IMG/VR virus record: IMGVR_UViG_3300037560_000207
Coordinates: 1-64,000 of that record
DNA length: 64,000 bases
Direction: 5' to 3' (one strand)
Source: a virus
Shown here: one piece after another, positions 25,382-34,611 of the stretch
Layout: every line of letters begins with the position of its first letter
How positions within the stretch are numbered: the stretch's first letter is position 1
Made by a program: the position numbers and the translations under genes
Notes under the pieces: model-generated
What the model saw: only the letters and a program-made list of their open reading frames with translations
What the model was told of the DNA's origin: nothing
Database searches by the model: none

Positions 25382-25885
25382 TTAATTTTCTTTGTCATAA
25401 ATATCAATAAAAACCCTACAGAACCCATTGGCGTCCTTGGTAGTCTCAAAACGCCCTACGGCTTTTGAACTACTTACGGCACCAGTAGCCAGTAAACCAC
25501 TATTACCAAGAAAGGCAACACCTCCAACTGCTGGAGTTTGGCCAGGGGTAATCATATCAGTTACTACCCAACCATGCCTAACCAACGTACACTTGTCACC
25601 TGGACGAATCTCTTGATTCTCATAATTAATAAAATCCCGAGTAGCACTCATTGCTAAAGCTACATTCTGTAATAGAATCCCTTTTGGAACTGTAGTAGAA
25701 CCAACGGAAGCATCATAATCAACAATATTTGCCTCATCAGTAATATTAATACCTAGAGAAACACCAGTACCCTGTGTCACAACACTAGCTATGCCACCCT
25801 TTTCTACAGCACTAGCCTGATCAGGATACCAAAAGTTGGTAATATCAGTAATTTCATTATATTCACGATCTGGTTTTAAAGCCAT
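25382..25885 (-). CDS. capsid decoration/stabilisation-like protein, 167 aa
   Basis: MALKPDREYNEITDITNFWY, then beta-rich PKGILLQNVALAMSATRDF, RPGDKCTLVRHGWVVTDMI and AFLGNSGLLATGAV. The pattern matches small beta-barrel decoration proteins (DUF2190/phage D-like) encoded between protease/scaffold and capsid. Function inferred from family style and position. Confidence 0.7.
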   Translation of the reverse strand: MALKPDREYNEITDITNFWYPDQASAVEKGGIASVVTQGTGVSLGINITDEANIVDYDASVGSTTVPKGILLQNVALAMSATRDFINYENQEIRPGDKCTLVRHGWVVTDMITPGQTPAVGGVAFLGNSGLLATGAVSSSKAVGRFETTKDANGFCRVFIDIYDKEN

Positions 25886-25887
25886 TC

Positions 25888-27369
25888 TTATTCACCCCCT
25901 TCATCTTTTTCTACGCGCCCACATAGCGCTCCTGCCATTGATTGCCATTCAGTATCTGAATCTTTCACATCTTTATTTGCGTTGAGATCAGCACTGTCAT
26001 CCACTTCCACATTATTCAGAGCCGCCTCCGCTTGCTCTGCCACCTTCTCTTCTGCTGTCTTGTCATCTGTTGTGGTTTTTGTAGCGTCAGTCTTCTTTCC
26101 CGACTCGCCGTCTACAACCTCTTTAGACTTAGTTTCACCAGCATACTTCAGAACCACTTCGAATGTCTCATCGGTCATTTCACGAAGTTCGGCTAATGTT
26201 GCCTTTTCGTCTTCGATCTTTTTAACCTCCGATAACTTCACCAGGCGATCTTGAGCCGTTGCATTCTTACGGATTTCTTCTAGTTCCGTTTTGCTTTCGT
26301 CGACACTTTTTGTCACCTCGTTAAATTTCTTCTGAAGCTCAGCTTTCTCAGCCACAATAACTTCCATCTTCTCAGACGCCTCTGTTACACTAGTAGTTAG
26401 TTCATCAACCTTCTTAGTCAGAACAGTAATCTGCTCTTCAGAATCCTTGGTTTTGAACTCTTCTACTGCCTTCTGTAACTCGGAAATCTCTTGTTCCTTA
26501 TTCTTTAAGGCCATCTGAGTTTCTTCCAACTTTACCTGCAATTGTTTTTCATCCACGTCTTCTACACCCCCTTCCAATAATTCATTTAATTCAGCACTTA
26601 CAAAAACTTGCGAAGCGGCTGCTTTACTTGCCGCAACCTTAATCACCGATTCGGGATTCGCAGGTGTATCTACAAACCCCTGCGCTCCGAATATGATGTC
26701 TTTAAGAACCCGACCAACTCTATACCCTTGATAATTACCACTACCACCGTAAATTCTCAAATGCTTAGTGAGAAAAGCCGTGGCTTCGGTACGTTCAATC
26801 AATTGGGTTTCGTTGGTATCAGGATCAATCAAACCATAACCAAAATCAGGAAACCAAGCTTCCACTGATACAAATATCTCACCAGCTTTAGCTTTAGTGA
26901 TAATTTCATCAATTCGTTCAGCTAATTCGGAAAACGCTCGATATAATACACCAGCAACTTCAAGATCAAATTCAGTTGGAATAGTTTCTCCATCAACCTC
27001 ATTACCAGATTTATCCAATACCCTACTTTTAACAATATGTCCTAAAATTTTATCACCTTTGTGATTATCATTTATAGGTTTATGGACTGGTGACAACCGA
27101 GCTTTCCAAACCTCTTCGGGTGTAAAAATATCATCATTTAAATTCCACCCAGTACTGACCATAATAGCAACAATTAAAGCCAAATCCGGTTGTTCCTGAC
27201 CAAGAAGCTCTTTCACTGTCTGTACTGTATCAGTTGCACGAGCTAATTCTGCAATAGACATACCATCAGAATACTTTTCAATATCGCCAACTCGCACCTG
27301 TGCGGTAACAAATGCTTTATTTGCTTGAAAATCTATACCCGCTTCTTTTTCAGCTTTATAAATACGCAC
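25888..27369 (-). CDS. prohead protease with fused scaffold, 493 aa
   Basis: N-terminal half: MVSTGWNLNDDIFTPEEVWK, PINDNHKGDKILGHIVKSR and AGEIFVSVEAWFPDFGYG, the conserved His and Ser regions of prohead proteases. C-terminal half: a long glutamate/lysine coiled coil (about 290-410) and an acidic tail, typical of scaffold. Start set to GTG at 27369 behind GGAGG, because a -10 element lies inside the longer frame. It would mature the procapsid and guide capsid assembly. Confidence 0.8.
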   Translation of the reverse strand: MRIYKAEKEAGIDFQANKAFVTAQVRVGDIEKYSDGMSIAELARATDTVQTVKELLGQEQPDLALIVAIMVSTGWNLNDDIFTPEEVWKARLSPVHKPINDNHKGDKILGHIVKSRVLDKSGNEVDGETIPTEFDLEVAGVLYRAFSELAERIDEIITKAKAGEIFVSVEAWFPDFGYGLIDPDTNETQLIERTEATAFLTKHLRIYGGSGNYQGYRVGRVLKDIIFGAQGFVDTPANPESVIKVAASKAAASQVFVSAELNELLEGGVEDVDEKQLQVKLEETQMALKNKEQEISELQKAVEEFKTKDSEEQITVLTKKVDELTTSVTEASEKMEVIVAEKAELQKKFNEVTKSVDESKTELEEIRKNATAQDRLVKLSEVKKIEDEKATLAELREMTDETFEVVLKYAGETKSKEVVDGESGKKTDATKTTTDDKTAEEKVAEQAEAALNNVEVDDSADLNANKDVKDSDTEWQSMAGALCGRVEKDEGGE

Positions 27370-27388
27370 TAGAACCTCCGTTGTATAG

Positions 27389-27398
27389 ATTATACACA
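27389..27398 (-). promoter_or_regulatory. extended -10 promoter of the capsid operon
   Basis: Minus strand TTGTGTATAAT (TATAAT at 27389-27394), 20 bases upstream of the protease start. There is no recognisable -35 at 17 bases. Confidence 0.5.
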
Positions 27399-27455
27399 AT
27401 CATAGATAGAAATTACACGAAAACAGACCCACAAAAAAGACTTTTCACTAGCATA

Positions 27456-27611
27456 TTATTTATTCTGTTTAAGAAATTCAATTACATCAGCTTTTGCTTT
27501 TTCATCATCATGAAGAATCTTGGATGCAAATCCATCCTCATTAAGTTGAGAATGAGTTTTTGTTGCCAATTCATCCAATGAAGGAAGATATATCTGCACT
27601 TTCTCAACCAT
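27456..27611 (-). CDS. small protein, 51 aa
   Basis: MVEKVQIYLPSLDELATKTH, then an acidic helix (DDEKAKADVIEFLKQNK). Good frame density and tight packing with the next gene; no family recognised. It lies between portal and protease genes, where small head proteins are common. Confidence 0.55.
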   Translation of the reverse strand: MVEKVQIYLPSLDELATKTHSQLNEDGFASKILHDDEKAKADVIEFLKQNK

Positions 27612-27617
27612 TCCATC

Positions 27618-27776
27618 CTAGTTAATACCTTCTATGGTATAATGAAATCTTAAAAATTCCTCACCATCAAACATATATCTTTCAACTAAAAAATCTGTCG
27701 AAGGAACTATTACACCATTAATTGTTATAACAGTTTGTCTAGTCGCCGTATCCAATGAAACATTTACAATTGCCAT
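27618..27776 (-). CDS. small beta-rich protein, 52 aa
   Basis: MAIVNVSLDTATRQTVITIN, GVIVPSTDFLVERYMFDGEE and a short end. Predicted all-beta; follows the 27779 frame with a GGGGAATAGAA ribosome site. Possible small head component; not recognised. Confidence 0.55.
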   Translation of the reverse strand: MAIVNVSLDTATRQTVITINGVIVPSTDFLVERYMFDGEEFLRFHYTIEGIN

Positions 27777-27778
27777 TT

Positions 27779-27841
27779 CTATTCCCCTTCCTCAATAATA
27801 CCCATTGAAATACAAAGATTAAACATTTTATCAAAATTCAT
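27779..27841 (-). CDS. tiny frame, 20 aa (possible)
   Basis: MNFDKMFNLCISMGIIEEGE; its ATG overlaps the stop of the HNH gene as TGATG. It may be a coupled micro-protein or the displaced remainder of a gene interrupted by the endonuclease. Confidence 0.3.
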   Translation of the reverse strand: MNFDKMFNLCISMGIIEEGE

Positions 27842-28458
27842 CACTTCATTCCAACCTTTCTTTTGCTTCTTATTGATTTTGTTAAAGCCATTTCTGTTGT
27901 CCAATCAAGATCGAAACGTTTCCGAAGAGTATTTTCATTAATATTCATCTCTTCTGCCCAAGCAGTCAAACATTGTGTTCTACCTTTATATGTTTTCATA
28001 TTATTATTTCGTCTATTGCGACAGTTTATTTTAGAAGTAACCCAACGACAATTTTCCTTGCAATAATCACCATTATTATCAATTCTATCTATTTGAAATC
28101 TAGGTGGACTTTCTCCCATATCTTCCAGAAAATTCGGAAATTCCATCCATCGTTCGCAAACCATAATCCCTCTACCTCCATAAAAAGAATAATATTTATG
28201 ATTAGGATTGATACATCTTTGAATCATATTAATCCATAATCTATATTCTTTAAGTTCCTTACCATCTTTCCTGGGACCATATTTCGTTACTAAACATCCA
28301 CAACTTTTAGTATGATTTCTTTTAAGACTATTGGCTAGCACAATCGTTTTATTGCCACAATCACATTTGCACAACCATCTAGATTTTCCCCATTTATCTT
28401 TCCAGGTTTGTTTTATAACTTTAAGTTTACCAAATCTTTTACCAATTAAATCAATCAT
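27841..28458 (-). CDS. HNH-family mobile endonuclease with zinc ribbon, 205 aa
   Basis: N-terminal zinc module WLCKCDCGNKTIVLANSLKR...KSCGCL; central RLWINMIQRCINPNH and YGGRGIMVCERW; catalytic segment FQIDRIDNNGDYCKENCRWV; then NCRNRRNNN and a helical tail. This is a common stand-alone phage endonuclease family. It overlaps the portal stop by 8 bases. A close relative with a nonsense codon is at 39403. Confidence 0.85.
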   Translation of the reverse strand: MIDLIGKRFGKLKVIKQTWKDKWGKSRWLCKCDCGNKTIVLANSLKRNHTKSCGCLVTKYGPRKDGKELKEYRLWINMIQRCINPNHKYYSFYGGRGIMVCERWMEFPNFLEDMGESPPRFQIDRIDNNGDYCKENCRWVTSKINCRNRRNNNMKTYKGRTQCLTAWAEEMNINENTLRKRFDLDWTTEMALTKSIRSKRKVGMK

Positions 28459-30586
28459 CTTTGATTTCTCCGACCATAATAGACCAAGCCGAAGTAATCA
28501 ATATTCGCTTTTCTTTCATGATTGGTCCTCTTTTTGTCAATTCAGTAAAATTTATTACCAATTCATCAAAAATATTTTTCATATAATTAAAATCCCTCCC
28601 TGCCGTTTTTAATCTTTCAGCTATAAGTTTTTTGGAAACAATATCCCCCGGTCTCAAAGTAGATAACATACCATATTTAACTTGTTCTAATTCATCTTTC
28701 TGAGCCTTACTCAAAGATCGTAAATTCTTAATCTTATATAGTTCAAGATATGTATTATCTGCAAATTGATCTATTTTATCCAGAAATCCCTCTCCGACAA
28801 CACGCAAAACTGAAAGTGTTTTGGGAGTCCGTGTATTTCTAGGCCCAGTATCCTTTGTTGATGGTGGCCGTCCTGGAGAATTGTTACCATCATCTCTTGG
28901 TTGATCCCCACTGGGATTATCTCCGCCACCATCTCCACCTCCACCATCACCATTACGCATCTGCTTAACCCTTTCCAATTCAATAGCAAGCTCGTTTTGT
29001 TTTTCCATAACAGAGAATGGTCTATTATAAGGATTTGATTTTTCTAATGCACCAGGATTTTCCTCTCTAAGCTGCTGTTCTGTTTTTAGTCTCTCAAGTT
29101 CAATCATATAATTTACACCAAATACTTCAGTAGCTTTCTCAGATGAAATAATACCACGATCAAGTAACTGAATCATCAATTGTTTCTCTGCTGCTTCGTC
29201 TCGCAAAGACATAGTACCAAAACTAATTGCTGGAATTTTTTTAAATCCCATTGCATCTGCAACTAAACGAAATTCACCTTCCATCCAACGAATAGCACGA
29301 CTACGCACATATTCCAAACGTTCAACCAAAGTTTTCAATTGAACAAAAGCTGATTGAGCATTACGTACACCCGCACCCCGACCTCCAACTAATGAATCAG
29401 GAATACCTAAACCACAAACTATATCAGCATTAACACCAGTATATTTTTCTGCTCCAAGAATTTTATCTGTAGGAGGATATTCGACCTGAAGATCAATCAT
29501 ATCATCCCACACAAGGTCCATAACCCCACCACCAACATTATGTTGAAGAATGTCAATTAACTTATCTACAGCAGCGCGTGTCGGAAGAATTTGTTGCTCT
29601 GATTTACCAAGTTTCCAAAGACGAATGACATTTATAACACCATCAAGTGCTGCCATGTCAGCTAAACGCATCTTCTCTTTGAACATTACATCTTCAATAA
29701 CACCATATAAGAAAGGTGTACCCCAATCTTCCCAATCATCTTTCTTATAATAATCAACATAAATTCTATCCATATCTAATGCTACTAGAGTTCCATGTTT
29801 TTTAGCAGCTTTCACAACCTCTGGTGGAAGTTTAACTACAAAAGCTTTTTCTGCTTTCGTTCTTGGTCTCTTGATTGCATTAGCAAGAGATTTCGGAATT
29901 TGCATACCCAATGCATCAGAACCAAAAAATCGACCAACTTCACCACCAATTTTCTCAATTACAGCAGGTGATAAAAATGTATATCTCCAAGGAATTTGTC
30001 TACGCTTAGCTTGCTTCTTGGTAGTTTTAATCTTTTCAGGCGGATCAGTTACTTTGGTTTCATCAATTGTATCAATAGCCGTTATGGCCCCTTTTGTCAT
30101 TTCCTTAATAACGGGCCTGGTGATAAGTCCATTTTTGCGACGAACAATTACATTGGCATCTCGCATTAGTAACTTCATAAAATCATGGGCTCGACCTTGC
30201 AAATTAACATGCCTAGCCCACTCACGGAAAAATCTTTCCTGAGTTTTGGTGGCATGTTGTAATTCCAATCCCTCGGCTGCAAAGTCTGTCATTAAGTCGA
30301 TGATATTTCTGACCATACCTACCTTACGGTAAATAGCCTGACAAGCAAGGATAATATCAGCATGTTTAATAGGAAGTTTATCGCTTGGACGATGGACATT
30401 GTAATCGTGACGATTATGTCCTGTGCGAAGATTAACATCAGATGCGATAGTTCTGTGTGCGACTCCATGAGTTAGATGACATACTTCGGGAAGAATATGT
30501 TCAGTGATACTTTTTATACCTCTAGTGTACAACTGCTCCGTAGATGGAGCTTTCGATTGTCGAACACCGGATTGCTTTTTTGCCAT
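28451..30586 (-). CDS. portal protein, 711 aa
   Basis: Large portal with helical wing (IYRKVGMVRNIIDLMTDFAA), PFLYGVIEDVMFKEKMRLAD and the typical GVNADIVCGLGIPDSLVGG...NAQSAFVQLKTLVERLEYVR clip/stem section. The C-terminal extension has a Gly/Asp linker (GDGGGGDGGGDNPSGD) and a separate helical domain. It forms the dodecameric vertex for DNA entry and docks the terminase encoded just upstream. Confidence 0.9.
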   Translation of the reverse strand: MAKKQSGVRQSKAPSTEQLYTRGIKSITEHILPEVCHLTHGVAHRTIASDVNLRTGHNRHDYNVHRPSDKLPIKHADIILACQAIYRKVGMVRNIIDLMTDFAAEGLELQHATKTQERFFREWARHVNLQGRAHDFMKLLMRDANVIVRRKNGLITRPVIKEMTKGAITAIDTIDETKVTDPPEKIKTTKKQAKRRQIPWRYTFLSPAVIEKIGGEVGRFFGSDALGMQIPKSLANAIKRPRTKAEKAFVVKLPPEVVKAAKKHGTLVALDMDRIYVDYYKKDDWEDWGTPFLYGVIEDVMFKEKMRLADMAALDGVINVIRLWKLGKSEQQILPTRAAVDKLIDILQHNVGGGVMDLVWDDMIDLQVEYPPTDKILGAEKYTGVNADIVCGLGIPDSLVGGRGAGVRNAQSAFVQLKTLVERLEYVRSRAIRWMEGEFRLVADAMGFKKIPAISFGTMSLRDEAAEKQLMIQLLDRGIISSEKATEVFGVNYMIELERLKTEQQLREENPGALEKSNPYNRPFSVMEKQNELAIELERVKQMRNGDGGGGDGGGDNPSGDQPRDDGNNSPGRPPSTKDTGPRNTRTPKTLSVLRVVGEGFLDKIDQFADNTYLELYKIKNLRSLSKAQKDELEQVKYGMLSTLRPGDIVSKKLIAERLKTAGRDFNYMKNIFDELVINFTELTKRGPIMKEKRILITSAWSIMVGEIKDD

Positions 30587-30642
30587 TTTTGCCCCCTTAT
30601 CATACCATGATACTAACCACGGTCTAATTAACGGTCCAATTG

Positions 30643-30671
30643 ATTATACACCATAAATTTAGATTTGTTTA
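30643..30671 (-). promoter_or_regulatory. phage-type promoter of the portal operon
   Basis: Minus strand TAAACA (30666-30671), 17 bases, TATAAT (30643-30648) with a TGGTG extension. It overlaps the end of the terminase gene and would drive the portal gene. Confidence 0.65.
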
Positions 30672-32755
30672 CCATTTTTAACAGCCTTAAAAATGCCACC
30701 ATAACGAGTATATTGGGCATTTCTCATTCTACCCACTCCTGCTCCTCTATATAAAGGCTCATTTTTAGGTGGCTTAGCACGCTTTTCTATATTACCTGGC
30801 ACATCCTCATAATCAATATTATCAGGTTGAGCTATATCTGTGTTATAAATATATTTATGAGATAATAAAAGAGCCGTATAACGATCTTTACGAAGTCTGC
30901 CTTTCCGACCACGACCTTCTACCGCCCCTGGCTGAACCACCTGTGGGGTATCAAATCTTTCCTTACCAGTTGCGGTTTCACTCATATGGATAGTACAAAG
31001 CTCATTCTTTAATTCTTCTAAATTAAATACATTATCTTCGTAAGTATCAAAAGTAATACCAATTGCTTTTTCTGCCTCAATCGCAGAATACATCTTTACG
31101 CTATCAAAAGCTGGGAATAATAAAGTACGAGTTTCTAAACTCTTGTGCAGGGCTATATTGGCTTCCTGATTAAATTCATTGGTTTGTGCAATAAGATGTA
31201 AGATATGTCGTCCATCCGTCTCTCCATCAGTAGATTTTGGATCATCGAAATCTATAACTTCATAGATCGGAAAATCGCCATCATCTTTATTTAGCAATTT
31301 CTTATTTCTAAGCATTTCAGAAATAGCATAGCCACCACCTTGACTATCCATCTCAATTCGTACTGGATTAAATAAACGAACAATATCTAGAATTTTTGAA
31401 CAACAATATGCATAGTAGTCATCGTCAGTAATTAACCCCCGTTTCTTTCTTTTGATAAATTCCTTTTTATTTACAGACCAACAATAAACTACTCGATAAT
31501 GATTTGCCCAGACTTCAATCATGGTAATAGCTAAATTATCTTTTTCGGCAGCAGGATCGATTCCCATGACATACTTACGTTTGGATTGACCCTTCATCAA
31601 TGGAGTAAAGGTAACTGCACCATCAGGGGTTTCTATTGGCTTGTTCGGTCCAACAGTGCATCCTTCAATCAAACTGCGTGGATAAAATCCATCAGAATCC
31701 TTTACAAAAATTGCTCCGTATTCCATAAGATAAACATTACGAGGAAGAATAGCTTTTGCATGTGCTAATTGTCTTTGATCTAATAATCCCTCTGGTAAAT
31801 GAGTATGAGGAATACATATAATAGCATAATCTCGATAATCAAAATTATTAGGAACTAAATTCTCTCCACCAAAAATATCCGCAATAAGAGAAGGATCACC
31901 TTTGCTTTGAATAATAGATTGCCACATTTGATACCTTTTGGCAAAATGATTAAACGCATAATAGGCAGTACCACAATAAATAATCTGATTACCATGTTTA
32001 TATTTAGCATCTTTAATAATTTGTTTTTTAATATCTTCTGGAATATTCATCTTAACTAATTGTTTATCAAAAGCAATACTTCTGGCTTCATCAACAGGTG
32101 TTTTAGTTGTAGCAGCGAAACCACGAACAACAACATCAAAAACATCTTCCGGCACACTAGCAAATTCATCTACAATAACCGTTGTTGCTCTAAATCCACG
32201 AATTTTCTGACCATCACCCAATGGTAGCGCTGTAATCATTGAATCACCAATTCTAAAATAACAGAGATCAACATTTTGACGTGGACCAGCTTTCTTACCA
32301 CCACCTACAATACTCCTAAGCAATAAAGAATTAGACCAAATTGTTTCTATATAACCAAACACTAATCTTGCTTGTCTCAAACCAGCGCCAACAATAACAA
32401 TCTTAGAACCAGGATCAAATAATGCTCGAAGAATAGCATAAACCGCAAGCAAAAAAGTTTTACTTCCTCCCCGTGATGCTACCAACATAGGAAACGGAGT
32501 ATTCCACATAATCTGTAATATAGCAATTTGAATAGGAAATAAATCAATCCCCAAAAGAACTTTGGTTGTCCAACCAATATAATCAATATTCAACATCTTA
32601 CTAACTACAACTTGGTCTAGCGGGTCTTTGGATTGCTTTAAATCAGTAAAAATATGTTTATTTATTGTAGGTACTCGATCACGGAATGGGAATAGATATA
32701 GATGCTTTCCTTGATCACCATGGAGTAATTCACTTAATGTAATCTTAGTACCCAA
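30659..32755 (-). CDS. terL: terminase large subunit
   Basis: ATPase domain: Walker A LVASRGGSKT (about 91-100) and Walker B TTVIVDEFAS (about 191-200), with the coupling segment IIYCGTAYYAF. Nuclease domain of RNase H type: YVMGIDPAAEKDN (Asp near 400) and RIEMDSQGGG (Asp near 470). I set a TTG start at 32755 behind GAGGGAG, leaving an 11-base overlap with the upstream gene; a TTG further upstream would overlap it by 71 bases. It packages DNA into the prohead through the portal. Confidence 0.93.
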   Translation of the reverse strand: MGTKITLSELLHGDQGKHLYLFPFRDRVPTINKHIFTDLKQSKDPLDQVVVSKMLNIDYIGWTTKVLLGIDLFPIQIAILQIMWNTPFPMLVASRGGSKTFLLAVYAILRALFDPGSKIVIVGAGLRQARLVFGYIETIWSNSLLLRSIVGGGKKAGPRQNVDLCYFRIGDSMITALPLGDGQKIRGFRATTVIVDEFASVPEDVFDVVVRGFAATTKTPVDEARSIAFDKQLVKMNIPEDIKKQIIKDAKYKHGNQIIYCGTAYYAFNHFAKRYQMWQSIIQSKGDPSLIADIFGGENLVPNNFDYRDYAIICIPHTHLPEGLLDQRQLAHAKAILPRNVYLMEYGAIFVKDSDGFYPRSLIEGCTVGPNKPIETPDGAVTFTPLMKGQSKRKYVMGIDPAAEKDNLAITMIEVWANHYRVVYCWSVNKKEFIKRKKRGLITDDDYYAYCCSKILDIVRLFNPVRIEMDSQGGGYAISEMLRNKKLLNKDDGDFPIYEVIDFDDPKSTDGETDGRHILHLIAQTNEFNQEANIALHKSLETRTLLFPAFDSVKMYSAIEAEKAIGITFDTYEDNVFNLEELKNELCTIHMSETATGKERFDTPQVVQPGAVEGRGRKGRLRKDRYTALLLSHKYIYNTDIAQPDNIDYEDVPGNIEKRAKPPKNEPLYRGAGVGRMRNAQYTRYGGIFKAVKNGKQI

Positions 32756-33284
32756 GACAATCTCCCTCAAGTTTATTTTTGGGTTCCTGATGTACCCAAC
32801 GATCCTTCTCAACACGAACTACTTCTTCACAAATCATTTGGGTTATGCGATATCCGCAGGCCCCTGCTGGGATAATATGTACACCATATTTAACTGACAG
32901 ATACATCAACCATCTTATCAAAGATTTACCAGGGACGCCTTTTGTAAATTGCGGCGGAGAAAGTTCCAGAATATCTGGTGTTAATGATGATTCTATTATA
33001 ATATATGAATGTTTTATTTCAGACATACGTTCCATTTCTTTTTCAAATGCTGGTCGTTTCTTACTGCTATAATTACCCCATAATTCTGAAAAGGCAAATT
33101 TTCGTTCAACAGCAAGGATATCAGTATAACCTACCAGGCTATAATCACCTGTTTCCAGGGTATCTGTGATGGTACCATTGCACCTAGGGGGACGACGATC
33201 TGGAGTATGCGCGTCAAAAGTCCAACCCTTTTGTTCACGACTATCTTTTATTACGGTGTAATGGGGAAGAATTAATCTAGACAT
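32745..33284 (-). CDS. ERCC4-type nuclease, 179 aa
   Basis: VIKDSREQKGWTFD, then LETGDYSLVGYTDILAVERK gives the XPF/ERCC4 arrangement D-x-R-E ... GDY ... ERK, with the following FEKEMERMSEIKHSYIIIES. The family cuts branched or flapped DNA. Placed between gmd and terL; a role in resolving DNA before packaging is inference. Confidence 0.85.
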   Translation of the reverse strand: MSRLILPHYTVIKDSREQKGWTFDAHTPDRRPPRCNGTITDTLETGDYSLVGYTDILAVERKFAFSELWGNYSSKKRPAFEKEMERMSEIKHSYIIIESSLTPDILELSPPQFTKGVPGKSLIRWLMYLSVKYGVHIIPAGACGYRITQMICEEVVRVEKDRWVHQEPKNKLEGDCLGY

Positions 33285-33332
33285 TCAACTTTCCTCTTTT
33301 TATTACTTCTGTTAACGCTCTTTCTATCATTA

Positions 33333-34346
33333 TTATGTATTTTCTTTTATTAATGCTTCATAATCACTGACAATCATTTCACTTATCATCTCATCAAAAC
33401 TAATTGTCGGTTCCCAACCAAGAATTATTCTTGCCTTGGTGGGATCAGCACATAAATAATTAACATCTACTGGTCGATAAAATTTAGGATCAATGATTAC
33501 ATAATCCTCATAATTTAACCCAATCGTTCCAAAAGCAACTTCCAACAATTCCTTTACAGAACGTGCTTTGCCAGAACCAAGTACATAATCATCTGGTGTA
33601 TCATGTTGTAATATCATCCACATTCCACAAACCATATCAATAGCATGAGACCAGTCCCTTTTTGCTTCAAGATTACCCAAAGCCAACATCGGCATCTTCC
33701 CTGGAAAAGGAGGAACTCCATCATTAATATTCATCCAATTTTTAAGCATAGCAACATATTGAGTAATTTTTCTCGTAACAAAATTTTCCCCTCTTCTTGG
33801 CGATTCGTGGTTAAATAAAATACCAGCACAAGCAAAAATATTATATGCTTTACGATATAAACCAACCGTTTGGTGCGCGTATAATTTAGCAATACCATAT
33901 GGTGAAGTAGGTTCCATTTGTGTAGTCTCGGATTGTGGCATAACATTAACATTACCAAAAAGCTCAGATGTACTAGCTTGATAAAATTTACTTTGTGGTG
34001 AAGATTGGCGAATTGCTTCAAGTATACCGAGAGGACCAACAGCATCAATCTGACACGTTGTAATTGGTTGATCAAATGAAGCACCCACATGGGTTAATGC
34101 AGCTAGATTATAAACTTCATCCGGCTGAATCCCGGAAATCAACCGATGCATACATGTAACATCTGTAATATCACCATCAACTAATTCAAAATTAGGATGA
34201 TGCTGGAAATGAATAATGCGTTCAGTGGTATCAACTGATGATTGCCTAATCAATCCATAAACTTTATATCCCTTGTCCAATAAGAATTCTGCCAAATAAC
34301 TTCCATCTTGTCCAGTTGTCCCAGTGATGAATGCAGTTTTACCCAT
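33333..34346 (-). CDS. gmd: GDP-mannose 4,6-dehydratase
   Basis: 337 residues of the extended SDR family. NAD(P)-binding FITGTTGQDGSYLAEFLLDK (6-25), active-site region YQASTSELFG with the S/T-x-E, catalytic YGIAK, and RRGENFVTRKIT for substrate. It converts GDP-D-mannose to GDP-4-keto-6-deoxymannose, the precursor of fucose, rhamnose or perosamine-type sugars. With the glycosyltransferase at 34583 it may modify DNA, virion or host surface sugars. Confidence 0.95.
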   Translation of the reverse strand: MGKTAFITGTTGQDGSYLAEFLLDKGYKVYGLIRQSSVDTTERIIHFQHHPNFELVDGDITDVTCMHRLISGIQPDEVYNLAALTHVGASFDQPITTCQIDAVGPLGILEAIRQSSPQSKFYQASTSELFGNVNVMPQSETTQMEPTSPYGIAKLYAHQTVGLYRKAYNIFACAGILFNHESPRRGENFVTRKITQYVAMLKNWMNINDGVPPFPGKMPMLALGNLEAKRDWSHAIDMVCGMWMILQHDTPDDYVLGSGKARSVKELLEVAFGTIGLNYEDYVIIDPKFYRPVDVNYLCADPTKARIILGWEPTISFDEMISEMIVSDYEALIKENT

Positions 34347-34611
34347 TTTTCTTCATATCTCCATTCTTCTTCGTCTTCTGATGTGCATCAATCATTTTTT
34401 GAATATCCTCTGATAACGCAGTAATATTAGCATTACCATCTGAAATTGTAAAACTATCAATTTCCTTCATACAACAACGTTTATATTTTTTACCAGAATT
34501 ACATAAGCAAGGCCAATTACGACCCCATCTCATACGTCTACGAGTAATTGGCATAGTAACACCACTAATACGTCTACTAAGATTACGAAGTTCCGATGAC
34601 CTTTTGCTCAT
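34339..34611 (-). CDS. SEC-C zinc-motif protein, 90 aa
   Basis: Contains GRNWPCLCNSGKKYKRCC, a complete SEC-C metal-binding motif as found at the C-terminus of SecA and in many small proteins. Start at the ATG at 34611 behind AGAGGAAAGGGG. It overlaps gmd's start by 8 bases and the end of the glycosyltransferase, so the three are coupled. Role unknown. Confidence 0.75.
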   Translation of the reverse strand: MSKRSSELRNLSRRISGVTMPITRRRMRWGRNWPCLCNSGKKYKRCCMKEIDSFTISDGNANITALSEDIQKMIDAHQKTKKNGDMKKNG